DNA of 64,000 nt, from positions 1 to 64,000 of the forward strand of contig NZ_JAUCBM010000002.1 of NCBI RefSeq assembly GCF_030362795.1, given 5' to 3'. Shown here piece after piece: positions 1 to 8,971 of this stretch. This DNA is from Pseudochrobactrum kiredjianiae (lineage in GTDB: Bacteria; Pseudomonadota; Alphaproteobacteria; Rhizobiales; Rhizobiaceae). The number at the start of each line of letters is the position of its first letter. The first letter of the stretch is position 1. The notes under the pieces are model-generated. The model saw only the letters and a program-made list of their open reading frames with translations, did not search any database and was not told where the DNA came from. The translations under genes and the position numbers were made by a program.

Positions 1-89
1 CCTTACCGATTAGCCAATCTCTCAATCAACCAATCTCAGGGGCGAAGCTCTCTGCCGCTAGCAGCGCCGCCGCCCTCGTTGTTGGCCTC

Positions 90-118
90 ATATAGACCCC
101 ACTAACCAAAACTGTCAA
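90..118 (-). promoter_or_regulatory. Strong sigma-70 type promoter directed out of the left edge
   Basis: Read on the minus strand there is a TTGACA -35 box (113-118), exactly 17 bases of spacer, and a CTATAT -10 box (90-95). The upstream side (about 119-180) is A/T-rich, like an UP element. No open reading frame of normal size follows before position 1, so the transcript leaves the window. The quality of the match suggests a highly expressed unit such as an rRNA operon or a ribosomal gene. That identity is an inference. The rest of 1-305 holds no gene that I can support. Confidence 0.6.
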
Positions 119-274
119 CACGACAAACTAAGAAAAATGCATAATTCTCAAAATTTCTTTCCACAGGGAAAACTTTAAATCTTAAGGAATTATTAGCCAC
201 TTCTTGGTTTCGGTAAAACCGGATTCGTATATTGCATTATGATATCGGCAACCGCCACTAAATGAGCCACCAGA

Positions 275-298
275 GAAAGCACTCTTCTCAGAGCTTTC
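275..298 (-). terminator. Weak hairpin after the phosphorylase gene
   Basis: GAAAGC (275-280) and GCTTTC (293-298) form a 6-bp stem with further internal pairing, 8 bases beyond the stop of the minus-strand phosphorylase gene. There is no clear T-run, so termination is uncertain. Confidence 0.3.
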
Positions 299-305
299 AA
301 TACAC

Positions 306-1826
306 TTATATAAAGGGTTGGATTTCAATCAGCATTTCGGCTTCTTTAGCAAACTGCACCGCATAAGCGAGCTCCCCCGGTGCAGAAGCATAAATCCTGA
401 ATAAAGGTTGTCCTTTGTGGACATAATCCCCAAGCCGCACTTCCATCCGAATACCAGCACCCGTGGAAAGTGGCGCACCGGCAAGTTTGGCCACGCGGGC
501 AAGGACACGATTATCTATGCTGTTCACCAGACCATCATGCTGAGCTGTCATAGTATAAAAGTGTGGTGCGACTTCAGGGATTTGTAAACCGCCTTGCGCA
601 ATGCATATGGCTCGGAACTTTTCCCATGCGCGACCATCAGCGAGCGTTGCTAAAGCCAGAGCCGTGCCCTGACCTTTTTCCGCTACACCGCCGATCTCTA
701 AAGCTGCACCGGCAAGGACTGCTGCACGTTCACGTAAATCCTGCGGCGCGCCCTCTTCATTACGTAAGACTGCCAGCACATCGAGAGCCTCTAACGCGGG
801 GCCGATGCCGTTACCAACCGGCTGACTGCCATCGGTGTAGATACAAGCAACGGTCAGACCAAATTCTTTACCGACAGATGTGAGCAAGCTGGCCAATTGG
901 TCCGCCGCTTCAAGACTTCTGACTTTGGCCGTTGGCCCCACCGGAATATCAATCACCACATGCGTGGAACCTGCTGCGACTTTCTTTGAAAGAACAGAGG
1001 CCACAAGCTGACCTTCTGTATCAATATCCAAATCACGCTCGACACGGATGAAAACATCATCAGCAGGGCTAAGCTGCACTGCACCGCCCCATGCCATGCA
1101 ACCACCCTGCTCTTTAACAACCTGTTTGAGCTTGCCCAACTCCAGATTAACCGGCGTAATCGTTTCCATCGTATCGGCTGTTCCTGCCGGTGAGGTGATT
1201 GCGCGGGATGATGTCTTGGGCATGGTCAGCCCATGCGCAGTGACAATCGCAACAACAAGCGGGGTTGTACGATTGCCTGGCAAGCCGCCGACACAATGTT
1301 TATCGAGAACAATTTCCTTGTCCCAATTTAGCCGTTCGCCAGCCCCGATCATGGCCTTAGTCAGGTAGATGGTTTCTTGTGTATCAAGAGGCGGGGTGGC
1401 ACTGGCGGTTAGAAAGGCAGCCAGATGCACATCCGTATAACGCCGCGCCACTACATCTTCGATAATCGCTGACAGCCCTTTATCATCAAAACGGTTCCCG
1501 TAAATGCGACTGCGTATATAAGACAGCGATGTCAAAGCAGGCGGATGACTGATCTCAACAGGATCGCCCTCTGTAACGCCGAGCAACTCCCACGCCGTTT
1601 GGGATAAGCCGATTGTGTCGAGCGCCAACAGGTCGCTGTCGATTTGCAGGAGTTCAGCATAGATAGAACGATCACCTGCACTCACTTGCACATGCGAGCG
1701 GGATGTAATCCCCGCCGAATGACAAGCCGGACAATCGGTGCGCATAATCACAATGGCCTGATGCTGGGTGTATAATCCCAATCGTCTGGCTTTGAGCGGC
1801 GGGTGATCGGTTATCACTGTATTCAT
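306..1826 (-). CDS. Thymidine/AMP phosphorylase family protein, archaeal-type long form
   Basis: A 506-residue member of the nucleoside phosphorylase II family, in the long archaeal-like branch that includes AMP phosphorylase of the archaeal NMP-degradation pathway. The N-terminal extension of about 90 residues is typical of that branch. The phosphate-binding glycine motif KHCVGGLPGNR lies at about 176-186 and KTSSRAITSPAGTAD at about 204-218. The start at 1826 is chosen because its ATG overlaps the TGA of the upstream nuclease gene; a longer reading to 1868 runs into that gene. The expected reaction is phosphorolysis of a nucleoside or nucleoside monophosphate to the base and ribose-1-phosphate or ribose-1,5-bisphosphate. 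Which substrate is used cannot be read from the sequence. It is the last gene of the oxygen-responsive operon. Confidence 0.88.
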   Translation of the reverse strand: MNTVITDHPPLKARRLGLYTQHQAIVIMRTDCPACHSAGITSRSHVQVSAGDRSIYAELLQIDSDLLALDTIGLSQTAWELLGVTEGDPVEISHPPALTSLSYIRSRIYGNRFDDKGLSAIIEDVVARRYTDVHLAAFLTASATPPLDTQETIYLTKAMIGAGERLNWDKEIVLDKHCVGGLPGNRTTPLVVAIVTAHGLTMPKTSSRAITSPAGTADTMETITPVNLELGKLKQVVKEQGGCMAWGGAVQLSPADDVFIRVERDLDIDTEGQLVASVLSKKVAAGSTHVVIDIPVGPTAKVRSLEAADQLASLLTSVGKEFGLTVACIYTDGSQPVGNGIGPALEALDVLAVLRNEEGAPQDLRERAAVLAGAALEIGGVAEKGQGTALALATLADGRAWEKFRAICIAQGGLQIPEVAPHFYTMTAQHDGLVNSIDNRVLARVAKLAGAPLSTGAGIRMEVRLGDYVHKGQPLFRIYASAPGELAYAVQFAKEAEMLIEIQPFI

Positions 1827-3181
1827 AGTATAAATTCCTGATCCTGACGCGGCACAACGCTGTCCCAACCTAATTCACGGCCAATGCGCATACGCAGCCC
1901 CTCAGATGCCTCGGGTTCACCATGAACAATAAAAGTTTTGCGCGGTGGATTTTTAAAGCCGGATAACCAACGGATCAGCTCATTGGCATCCGCATGGGCA
2001 GACAGCGTATCAATATGCGCCACTTCTGCATTGATCGGCACCCACATCCCATGAATTTTCAACTCTTTGGCACCATCCCGTAAAGCACGCCCGCGTGTGC
2101 CTGCTGCCTGAAAGCCAGCCAGCAGAATGGTGTTTCTAATGTCAGGGCCATAATTTTTCAGGTGATGCAAAATACGCCCGCCTGTTGCCATGCCTGAGGC
2201 AGAAATGACAACTTTAGGATAGGGGTTATTATTGATTGCCTTTGAATCCTCGACATCTTCCGTATAGCGCGCAATTTTATAAGCTTCCCGCGCATCATTT
2301 TCACTTAGCTTATGATCTTGCATATGCTTGCTCATCAATGTCGTTGCATCAATGGCCATCGGGCTGTCGAGAAAGATCGGCACAGAACTGAGGCGTCCGG
2401 CTTGTTTCAGCTTCCAGAAGTAATAAAGCAGTTCCTGCGCACGACCGACTGCAAAAGACGGGATAACCAACGTGCCGCCGCGCTGCACAGTTTTTTCAGT
2501 GATGGCACCCAGTGCCTCAACCGGATCGCCTTGGTCATGCAGCCGGTTACCATAGGTTGATTCAACAACAACATAGTCCGCCTCTTCAATAGAAGCCGGA
2601 TCGGGCATGAGCGGATGATTGTAACGACCGATATCACCGGAAAAGACAATGCGTTTGCCGCCCCAGTCGATTTGCACATTGGCAGCACCCAGGATATGCC
2701 CGGCTCTGCGGAAGCGGAAGCGCAGGCCGTCCAGAATGGTAATTGACTGATGAAAATCGACCGTAGAGAAATGTTCCAGCGCATGTTCCGCATCCCGCAC
2801 GCCATATAGCGGCAATGCAGGTGAGTGTTTAGAGAGCTTATGGCGATTGAGGAACTCGGCATCTTTTTCCTGCAAATGCCCGCTGTCTTTCAGGATCAGC
2901 TCAGCAACATCTCTTGTTGCCGGTGTTGCATAGATTTTGCCGCGAAAACCGTCTTTGACAAGGCGTGGCAGATAACCACTATGATCAAGATGTGCATGGG
3001 TGAGAATAATAGCATCAATCTCACGCGCAGGAATACTAAGGCTGCCCCAGTTTAATTCGCGCAAATTTTTCAGCCCCTGAAACAAACCGCAATCAATCAG
3101 CACATTACGATTGCCATGCGTCAGGAGATGCTTAGAGCCTGTAACCGTTCCGGCTGCCCCTAAAGATGTTAATGTCAGCAT
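1823..3181 (-). CDS. Beta-CASP metallo-beta-lactamase nuclease
   Basis: A 452-residue MBL-fold protein with the RNA-processing beta-CASP insertion (CPSF/Ysh1-like, as in bacterial RNA exonuclease homologues). The zinc motif THAHLDHSG lies at 61-69, the later ligands are H162 and D183 (SGD), and the C-terminal VHGEPEAS is near 423. Known members cut or degrade RNA; this protein is expected to be cytosolic. Its ATG at 3181 overlaps the stop of the PRPP synthetase gene and its stop overlaps the phosphorylase ATG, so the three are translationally coupled. Beside a nucleotide phosphorylase and PRPP synthetase, a role in supplying nucleotides from RNA is plausible but inferred. Confidence 0.88.
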   Translation of the reverse strand: MLTLTSLGAAGTVTGSKHLLTHGNRNVLIDCGLFQGLKNLRELNWGSLSIPAREIDAIILTHAHLDHSGYLPRLVKDGFRGKIYATPATRDVAELILKDSGHLQEKDAEFLNRHKLSKHSPALPLYGVRDAEHALEHFSTVDFHQSITILDGLRFRFRRAGHILGAANVQIDWGGKRIVFSGDIGRYNHPLMPDPASIEEADYVVVESTYGNRLHDQGDPVEALGAITEKTVQRGGTLVIPSFAVGRAQELLYYFWKLKQAGRLSSVPIFLDSPMAIDATTLMSKHMQDHKLSENDAREAYKIARYTEDVEDSKAINNNPYPKVVISASGMATGGRILHHLKNYGPDIRNTILLAGFQAAGTRGRALRDGAKELKIHGMWVPINAEVAHIDTLSAHADANELIRWLSGFKNPPRKTFIVHGEPEASEGLRMRIGRELGWDSVVPRQDQEFIL

Positions 3182-4113
3182 CAGGCGTTCTTTTCTTTTG
3201 GATTGCCGCTGTGGCGGGCAGATGCGTTGAGTTCTTCCACAATCAGCTCTGCAACAGAGATGGCGTTGCTGATATGCGGTACGCAGTCGGTCGAAACGAC
3301 TTTGGCAGCAATGGCGCTCAACCGTTCGTAGGCATCCTCAGCAAAGAGGCCGTGCACCACGACACAGACAGGTTTTGGTAAACCTTGGTCTGCGAGTTGT
3401 TTTGCAGCTTCCACCATTGTGCGGCCTGAAGAGGCAATATCATCAACAAGTACCGGTGTTCTGCCCTGCCATTGCGAGAGGTCGCCCATATGAATTTCCA
3501 CATTGCGGTCGCCGTAACGAGTTTTGCGAAGCACAGTAAATGGTGCGCCGGACAGCTCACCAATCTGGCTGACCCATTGCTCACTTTCCTCATCAGGACC
3601 GATGAGTAATGGTGCCGGAATGTTTTTGCTGATCCATGCAGCCAATACAGGCGCTGATGCTAAATTGGTGGCAGGGATGGTATAGATTTCCGACAATGCA
3701 TGATAGCGATGCAGATGCGGGTCAATGGTCAGCAGGCTATCAAAGGATGATGACACAAGGCGCGCGAATGTATGCGAGGTGATCGCTTCACCCGGATTGA
3801 AGCGTTTGTCCTGACGCATATAAGCCAGATAGGGCGTAATCAGATTGACAGAGCGGGCTTTGAATTCGCGTGCTGCATCGGCGGCAAAAATCAATGGCAA
3901 AAAATTGCCATCGGGATGCGCAAGTGTGCAAATAAAATCCACATCGTAATCTTCGACATCATCGAGAAAACGGATATAGCTTTCGCCATCCGGAAACTTA
4001 CGGGTTTCCAACGCGCCGAGGCGATAATTGCCGGCTGTGGCAATCGCCGTTGCAAGCTCTTCATTACCCGGCAAAGGGATAATCAAGCGTTTTTGAGCAT
4101 GATGGATAGCCAT
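3181..4113 (-). CDS. prs: Ribose-phosphate pyrophosphokinase (PRPP synthetase), divergent copy
   Basis: A 310-residue member of the PRPP synthetase family, which transfers pyrophosphate from ATP to ribose-5-phosphate. The PRPP-binding loop VLVDDIASSGRT lies at 221-232, the DPH metal site at 131-133 and QDKRF at 101-105. FPDGES near 40-45 matches the flexible N-terminal motif. The sequence departs from the housekeeping proteobacterial enzyme and looks like the accessory form found next to phosphoketolase genes, so a second prs probably exists elsewhere. It could work in reverse (PRPP plus AMP to ribose-5-phosphate plus ATP) when nucleotides are degraded; this is inference. It follows phosphoketolase after a 98-base gap that holds a hairpin. 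Confidence 0.87.
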   Translation of the reverse strand: MAIHHAQKRLIIPLPGNEELATAIATAGNYRLGALETRKFPDGESYIRFLDDVEDYDVDFICTLAHPDGNFLPLIFAADAAREFKARSVNLITPYLAYMRQDKRFNPGEAITSHTFARLVSSSFDSLLTIDPHLHRYHALSEIYTIPATNLASAPVLAAWISKNIPAPLLIGPDEESEQWVSQIGELSGAPFTVLRKTRYGDRNVEIHMGDLSQWQGRTPVLVDDIASSGRTMVEAAKQLADQGLPKPVCVVVHGLFAEDAYERLSAIAAKVVSTDCVPHISNAISVAELIVEELNASARHSGNPKEKNA

Positions 4114-4165
4114 TTTGCCAATCCGTTTCTATAATTAAAATGGATATTGTCTTTTTACGGGAAAC

Positions 4166-4197
4166 TTCGGCGGAGCAGCAAAAAACCGCTCCGCGAA
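4166..4197 (-). other. Intergenic hairpin between phosphoketolase and PRPP synthetase
   Basis: GCGGAGC (4170-4176) pairs with GCTCCGC (4188-4194), extended by TTC/GAA with one bulged base. The loop is A-rich on the plus strand and T-rich on the minus strand. No T-run follows on the minus strand, so I read it as an RNA-stability or processing hairpin, or a leaky attenuator, inside the operon. Confidence 0.5.
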
Positions 4198-4211
4198 CCT
4201 GATCGGGCACA

Positions 4212-6593
4212 TTAAGCGCGCGTATAAGGCCACTTCCAGTCACGAATTTCCGGCATATCCTCACCATATTCACGCACATAATCATGATGCTGCTGAAGCT
4301 TCTGCTGTAATTGCGCGATAATCGGTTCTGCAATCTCGGCTGAAAGCGGCAAGCGATTAAGCGCTTCTATCGCCAGATGATAGCGATCAAGCTCGTTCAT
4401 CACCGCCATATCAAAAGGCGTTGTTGTTGTGCCTTTTTCAATAAAGCCACGTACATGGAAATTAGGATGATTCTGACGCTTATAAACCAGCCGGTGAATG
4501 AGATACGGATAGCCGTGATAGGCAAAAATCACTGGACGGTTTGTCGTGAACAGCGCATCAAATTCCGTATCAGCAATTCCATGCGGATGGTGCTGTGGTG
4601 ATTGCAGCGCCATCAGATCCACAATATTGACAACACGGATGCGCAAGTGCGGCAGAGCCTCCCGCAGCATGGCGGTTGCCGCCAGCGTTTCCATGGTTGG
4701 TACATCACCGGCACAGGCCATGATCAAATCCGGCTCCAGCCCGTCTTCAGTACCTGCCCAATCCCATTTACCAAGACCGGCCTCACAATGTTTTTCGGCC
4801 TCATCTATGGTCAGCCATTGTGGTGAAGGCTGTTTACCGGCAACAATCACATTCACACGGTTCCAGGTTTTGAGGCAGTGGTCACCGACCCAAAGCAAGG
4901 TATTGGCATCCGGCGGGAAGTAAACGCGCACAATATCGGCGCTCTTATTGGCGACCAGATCGACAAAGCCCGGATCCTGATGGGAGAAACCATTGTGATC
5001 CTGTCGCCATACATGGGAAGTCAGCAGATAGTTGAGAGAGGAAACCGGTTTGCGCCAAGGTAATTCACGCGCGACCTGCAACCATTTGGCATGCTGGTTA
5101 AACATAGAATCCACAATATGGATAAAGGCTTCATAACAGGAAAAGAAGCCATGGCGGCCGGTGAGCAGATAACCTTCCAGCCAGCCCTGACACAGATGCT
5201 CGCTCAGGACTTCCATCACCCGACCGTCAGCGGCCAGATGATCGTCGCTGTTTAGCGTTTCAGCCATCCAGACGCGATCGGTTGCTTCAAAAACACTACC
5301 AAGGCGATTGGACGCCGTTTCATCGGGGCCAAAGACGCGGAAGTTCTTTTCCGTATCATTCAGGCGCATGACATCACGTAAGTAGTCGCCAAGAATTTTG
5401 GTTGTTTGTTCTTCTACTGCACCTGGTTCAGTGACCTGCACTGCATAAGTGCGAAAATCCGGTGTCTTCAGTTCTTTACGCAGCAAACCACCATTGGAAT
5501 GCGGGATAGCGCTCATACGTTTTTCGCCGGATGGTGCCAGCGCACGCAATTCCGGCTTCAACTTGCCGGTTTCATCAAACAGATCTTCAGGATTATAGCT
5601 GCGCATCCAGTCTTCAAGAATTTGACGATGTGCATCATCACCGCGACAATTAGCAACCGGCACCTGATGGGAACGCCAATGGTTCTCCACCATTCTACCA
5701 TCAACGATTTTTGGGCCTGTCCAGCCTTTCGGGCTCCGCAGGATAATCATTGGCCAGCGCGGACGCTCCGCCGATTTGACATCGGCCTGCTTCTTGATCG
5801 CTGCAATGCGGTCAAACGCCGTGTCGAAAGTCGCAGCCATCAGCTGGTGCATTTTTTCGGGGTCATGGCCTTCAACGAAAAACGGCTCATAGCCATAACC
5901 ACTGAAAAGACTATGCAAGTCTTCATCCGACAATCGTGCAAGCACCGTCGGATTAGCAATTTTATAGCCATTGAGATGCAGGATAGGCAGCACCGCACCA
6001 TCGCGCTCAGGGTTCAGGAATTTGTTGGAATGCCATGCGGCAGCGAGCGGCCCCGTTTCAGCCTCACCATCGCCTACCACACAGGCAACCACCAGATCAG
6101 GATTGTCAAAGGCTGCGCCGTAAGCATGAACGAGTGCATAACCCAATTCGCCGCCTTCATGGATCGAGCCCGGTGTTTCCGGAGCCACATGGCTTGGAAT
6201 ACCGCCAGGAAACGAAAACTGACGGAAAAGCTTACGCATACCATCCGTGTCTTCGCTGATTTCCGGATAGATTTCCGAATAGGTGCCTTCAAGGTAAGTA
6301 TTGGCCACCATGCCCGGACCACCATGACCGGGGCCGCAGACATAAAGCACATCTGTATCACGTTCTTTAATGATGCGGTTAAGATGCACATAGATAAAAT
6401 TCAGACCCGGCGTTGTACCCCAATGGCCCAGCAGGCGCGGCTTGACATGGTCAGCTTTGAGCGGTTCACGCAGCAGGGGATTTTGCATCAGATAAATCTG
6501 ACCAACAGACAGATAATTGGCCGCACGCCAATAACGATCGGTAAGAGCAAGTTTCTGGGGTGTAAGAGGCTGACTGGCAGACCGTGTATTCAT
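4212..6593 (-). CDS. xfp: Xylulose-5-phosphate/fructose-6-phosphate phosphoketolase
   Basis: A 793-residue thiamine-diphosphate enzyme of full family length. It cleaves xylulose-5-phosphate (and often fructose-6-phosphate) with phosphate to acetyl phosphate and an aldose phosphate. Visible motifs are HWGTTPG at 57-63, GPGHGGP at 87-93, and the TPP/Mg motif beginning GDGEAETGP near 180. The start has a good ribosome site (AAGGAA, 7 bases upstream). It lies 16 bases after acetate kinase, the enzyme that turns acetyl phosphate into acetate and ATP. The pair forms a short fermentative ATP route outside glycolysis. It is part of the run under the FNR/FixK-like box at 12891. Confidence 0.96.
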   Translation of the reverse strand: MNTRSASQPLTPQKLALTDRYWRAANYLSVGQIYLMQNPLLREPLKADHVKPRLLGHWGTTPGLNFIYVHLNRIIKERDTDVLYVCGPGHGGPGMVANTYLEGTYSEIYPEISEDTDGMRKLFRQFSFPGGIPSHVAPETPGSIHEGGELGYALVHAYGAAFDNPDLVVACVVGDGEAETGPLAAAWHSNKFLNPERDGAVLPILHLNGYKIANPTVLARLSDEDLHSLFSGYGYEPFFVEGHDPEKMHQLMAATFDTAFDRIAAIKKQADVKSAERPRWPMIILRSPKGWTGPKIVDGRMVENHWRSHQVPVANCRGDDAHRQILEDWMRSYNPEDLFDETGKLKPELRALAPSGEKRMSAIPHSNGGLLRKELKTPDFRTYAVQVTEPGAVEEQTTKILGDYLRDVMRLNDTEKNFRVFGPDETASNRLGSVFEATDRVWMAETLNSDDHLAADGRVMEVLSEHLCQGWLEGYLLTGRHGFFSCYEAFIHIVDSMFNQHAKWLQVARELPWRKPVSSLNYLLTSHVWRQDHNGFSHQDPGFVDLVANKSADIVRVYFPPDANTLLWVGDHCLKTWNRVNVIVAGKQPSPQWLTIDEAEKHCEAGLGKWDWAGTEDGLEPDLIMACAGDVPTMETLAATAMLREALPHLRIRVVNIVDLMALQSPQHHPHGIADTEFDALFTTNRPVIFAYHGYPYLIHRLVYKRQNHPNFHVRGFIEKGTTTTPFDMAVMNELDRYHLAIEALNRLPLSAEIAEPIIAQLQQKLQQHHDYVREYGEDMPEIRDWKWPYTRA

Positions 6594-6609
6594 TGCGGAA
6601 TTCCTTGAC

Positions 6610-7794
6610 CTATTGGGAGAGAGTATTCAAAATTTGCAGAGTTTCAGCGGCAATTACCCGCTCTTCGTCGGTTGCGAGCATGAAGGCGCTGATGCGGTTT
6701 GATTGTGCAGAGATGCGAAAAACATTGGCTTCATTGGCAGTCTCATCCAGCTCAACACCCAGCCATTGCAGTTTTTTGCAGATAGATGCCCGAATGGCTG
6801 GCTGATGCTCACCAATACCGGCAGTAAAAATCACGGCATCCAGCCCGCCAAGCGTTGCGGCCAAACGACAGATTTCACCGGCAATGCGCAAGGTAAACAC
6901 GTCAATAGCTTCACGGGCTTGCGGCGCTGTGCTGACCAGCAGCGCCCGACTATCACCGCTGATACCGGACATACCAAGCAGACCTGAACGGTGATAAAGC
7001 ATGTCAGTCAGAGCATCTGTACTTACATCTTTTTGCGATAAGAGATGCAGCAGAACACCGGCATCAATATTACCGCAGCGCGTTGCCATCGGAATACCAT
7101 CCAGTGTTGAAAAACTCATGCTGGTATCAACGCTTTTGCCGTTATCCAGCGCACAAAGACTGGCACCGCTGCCAAGATGCGCGACAACAACTTTGCCCTT
7201 GCTTAAAACCGGCTCAAGCCCAGTAAATTGATGCGCGATAGATTTGTAAGACAGTCCGTGAAAACCATACCGCTTGATGCCCTGATCATGCATTTCACGC
7301 GGAATAGCAAAACGGCGGACAGTATCAGACATGCTACGATGAAAAGCCGTATCAAAAGACGCTGTTTGCGGGATTTCAGGAAAAAGCTGCCGGATTGCTT
7401 GAATCAGCGCCAGACTTTTGGGCTGATGCAGCGGCGCATAGGCCGACAATGCATCAATGGCTTGAATGGATTGCTCATCGATAATAGCAGCGCCTGCAAA
7501 AACATCACCGCCATGCACCACACGATGCCCGATGGCTTTGATACGGCTTAAATCAATATGCGAAGATAGCTTGTCGAAAACCTCACGCAAAACGCTGACA
7601 ATATCTGCAGACGCGCCGGATTGCAGTTCCAAATCCAGCCGCTCATGGCCGCGCTCCATATGAAAACGCAATGGAGACGCGGCAAAGTCGATGCCTGCTT
7701 TGGCGGATTTATGTAAAGACGCGCCGTCATACTCGAAACTGCCGATTTTGACGGTCGATGATCCTGTATTGAATGTGAGAATTAAATCATTCAT
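6610..7794 (-). CDS. ackA: Acetate kinase
   Basis: A 394-residue acetate kinase of the ASKHA fold, of normal length. FNTGSSTVK near the N-terminus is the phosphate-binding start, GHRVVHGG near 87 and HLGSGAS in the middle are family signatures, and FTAGIGEH lies in the C-terminal part. It converts acetyl phosphate and ADP to acetate and ATP in the cytosol. The start is supported by AAGGA 6 bases upstream. It is directly upstream of phosphoketolase, whose product it uses; no phosphate acetyltransferase is adjacent, so here acetyl phosphate is expected to come from phosphoketolase rather than acetyl-CoA. Confidence 0.96.
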   Translation of the reverse strand: MNDLILTFNTGSSTVKIGSFEYDGASLHKSAKAGIDFAASPLRFHMERGHERLDLELQSGASADIVSVLREVFDKLSSHIDLSRIKAIGHRVVHGGDVFAGAAIIDEQSIQAIDALSAYAPLHQPKSLALIQAIRQLFPEIPQTASFDTAFHRSMSDTVRRFAIPREMHDQGIKRYGFHGLSYKSIAHQFTGLEPVLSKGKVVVAHLGSGASLCALDNGKSVDTSMSFSTLDGIPMATRCGNIDAGVLLHLLSQKDVSTDALTDMLYHRSGLLGMSGISGDSRALLVSTAPQAREAIDVFTLRIAGEICRLAATLGGLDAVIFTAGIGEHQPAIRASICKKLQWLGVELDETANEANVFRISAQSNRISAFMLATDEERVIAAETLQILNTLSQ

Positions 7795-7857
7795 TCCAAG
7801 TCCTTACATAATCGGCTGTTTTGCGGTCGTATCAGGCAAGTCTGGTTTGTATGTTGA

Positions 7858-8970
7858 TTACCTCAGGAAGTTGCGGAAGCGCTTGAGTGCGAAGAAGAAC
7901 AGCACAGAACCAATAACCATGAGGGCGAGAAACTGCGGCCAGACCACGCTTAATCCGGCACCTCGGAACAGCACAGACTGGGCAAGAATGACAAAGTGCG
8001 TATTCGGTGCTGCCAGCATAATGTTCTGAATGATTTCCGGCATGCTCTCACGCGGTGTCATCGCACCCGAGAGGACTTGCAATGGCAGCAGGATCAACAC
8101 AATCAACAGCCCGAACTGCGGCATGGAACCGGCAATGGTTGCCAGATAAATGCCGAGGCTTGTCGTTGCAAAAAGTTGCAGGGCGACACCGAGCAGAAAC
8201 AGGATGATCGAGCCATTGATTGGCACCGACAACACCCCTTTGACGATGAAAAGCAATGAGAGTGCGGTGGCCACCAGTACGACCAGCCCCATTGACCAGA
8301 CTTTACTAATCATGATCTCAATCGGTGTCACCGGCATCACCAGCAGATGCTCAATTGTGCCGTGTTCACGCTCACGGATCAGCGCTGCACCGGTCAGAAT
8401 AATCGACAGCATCGTCACCGAGGCAATCACGTTGGTGACCGCACCAAACCAGCCTTTATTCAGATCCTGATTGAAGCGGGCGCGCAAGTTTTGCTCAACC
8501 GGCAGTTTGGTGGTACTGCGGTAGCGATTGAGAAACTCGCTCACTTCATTAGTCACAATAGACTGCACATAGCGCCCGCCGCTAAAGGCCTGACTCATCC
8601 GTGTCGCATCAATATTCAGTTGAATGGTCGGGCTACGTCCGGCCAGCAGATCACGTTGAAAATTCGGCGGAATATCCAGAGCGAACGTATCCAGCCCCGT
8701 ATCCATGCGCCTGTCCATCTCATAGGTGGAGATGAGTTTCGGCGGCACAAAATAAGGCGGATAAAATGCAGTTGTGATCCGGCCGGAGATTGGCGACTGA
8801 TCCTCATCAACGATCGCGATGGCCGCATTATTGAGGTTCTCCGGCATAGCTTTTGAAGCCGTATAAATTGCCAGCGTGAACGCATAGACAATCAGGATCA
8901 TCAGCATCGGATCGCGGTAAAGACCACGTAATTCCTTGATGCCGAGACGGAATATGTTGGAAATCCTCAT
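7858..8970 (-). CDS. ABC-2 type transporter permease (YhhJ-like)
   Basis: A 370-residue inner-membrane permease. It has one hydrophobic segment near residues 20-40, a long periplasmic domain to about 170, and a block of five or so membrane segments to the C-terminus, ending in the RFRNFLR tail typical of YhhJ/YbhR proteins. The start at 8970 lies one base from the stop of the rbbA-like gene; a longer reading to 9000 overlaps that gene. With the HlyD adaptor and the ATPase it completes the yhiI-rbbA-yhhJ type triad. The exported substrate is unknown. It is 63 bases upstream of ackA, with no obvious promoter between. Confidence 0.85.
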   Translation of the reverse strand: MRISNIFRLGIKELRGLYRDPMLMILIVYAFTLAIYTASKAMPENLNNAAIAIVDEDQSPISGRITTAFYPPYFVPPKLISTYEMDRRMDTGLDTFALDIPPNFQRDLLAGRSPTIQLNIDATRMSQAFSGGRYVQSIVTNEVSEFLNRYRSTTKLPVEQNLRARFNQDLNKGWFGAVTNVIASVTMLSIILTGAALIREREHGTIEHLLVMPVTPIEIMISKVWSMGLVVLVATALSLLFIVKGVLSVPINGSIILFLLGVALQLFATTSLGIYLATIAGSMPQFGLLIVLILLPLQVLSGAMTPRESMPEIIQNIMLAAPNTHFVILAQSVLFRGAGLSVVWPQFLALMVIGSVLFFFALKRFRNFLR

Positions 8971-8971
8971 C

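Noticed and set aside
34-100. A 21-codon minus-strand frame starting with ATG near 93
   Set aside because: Its ATG overlaps the -10 box of the strong promoter, so it could not be on that transcript, and it has no ribosome site.
5406-6608. A 400-codon open frame antisense to phosphoketolase
   Set aside because: It is the mirror of a highly conserved enzyme gene, has no ribosome site, and its translation is rich in Arg, His, Cys and Ile without any domain.
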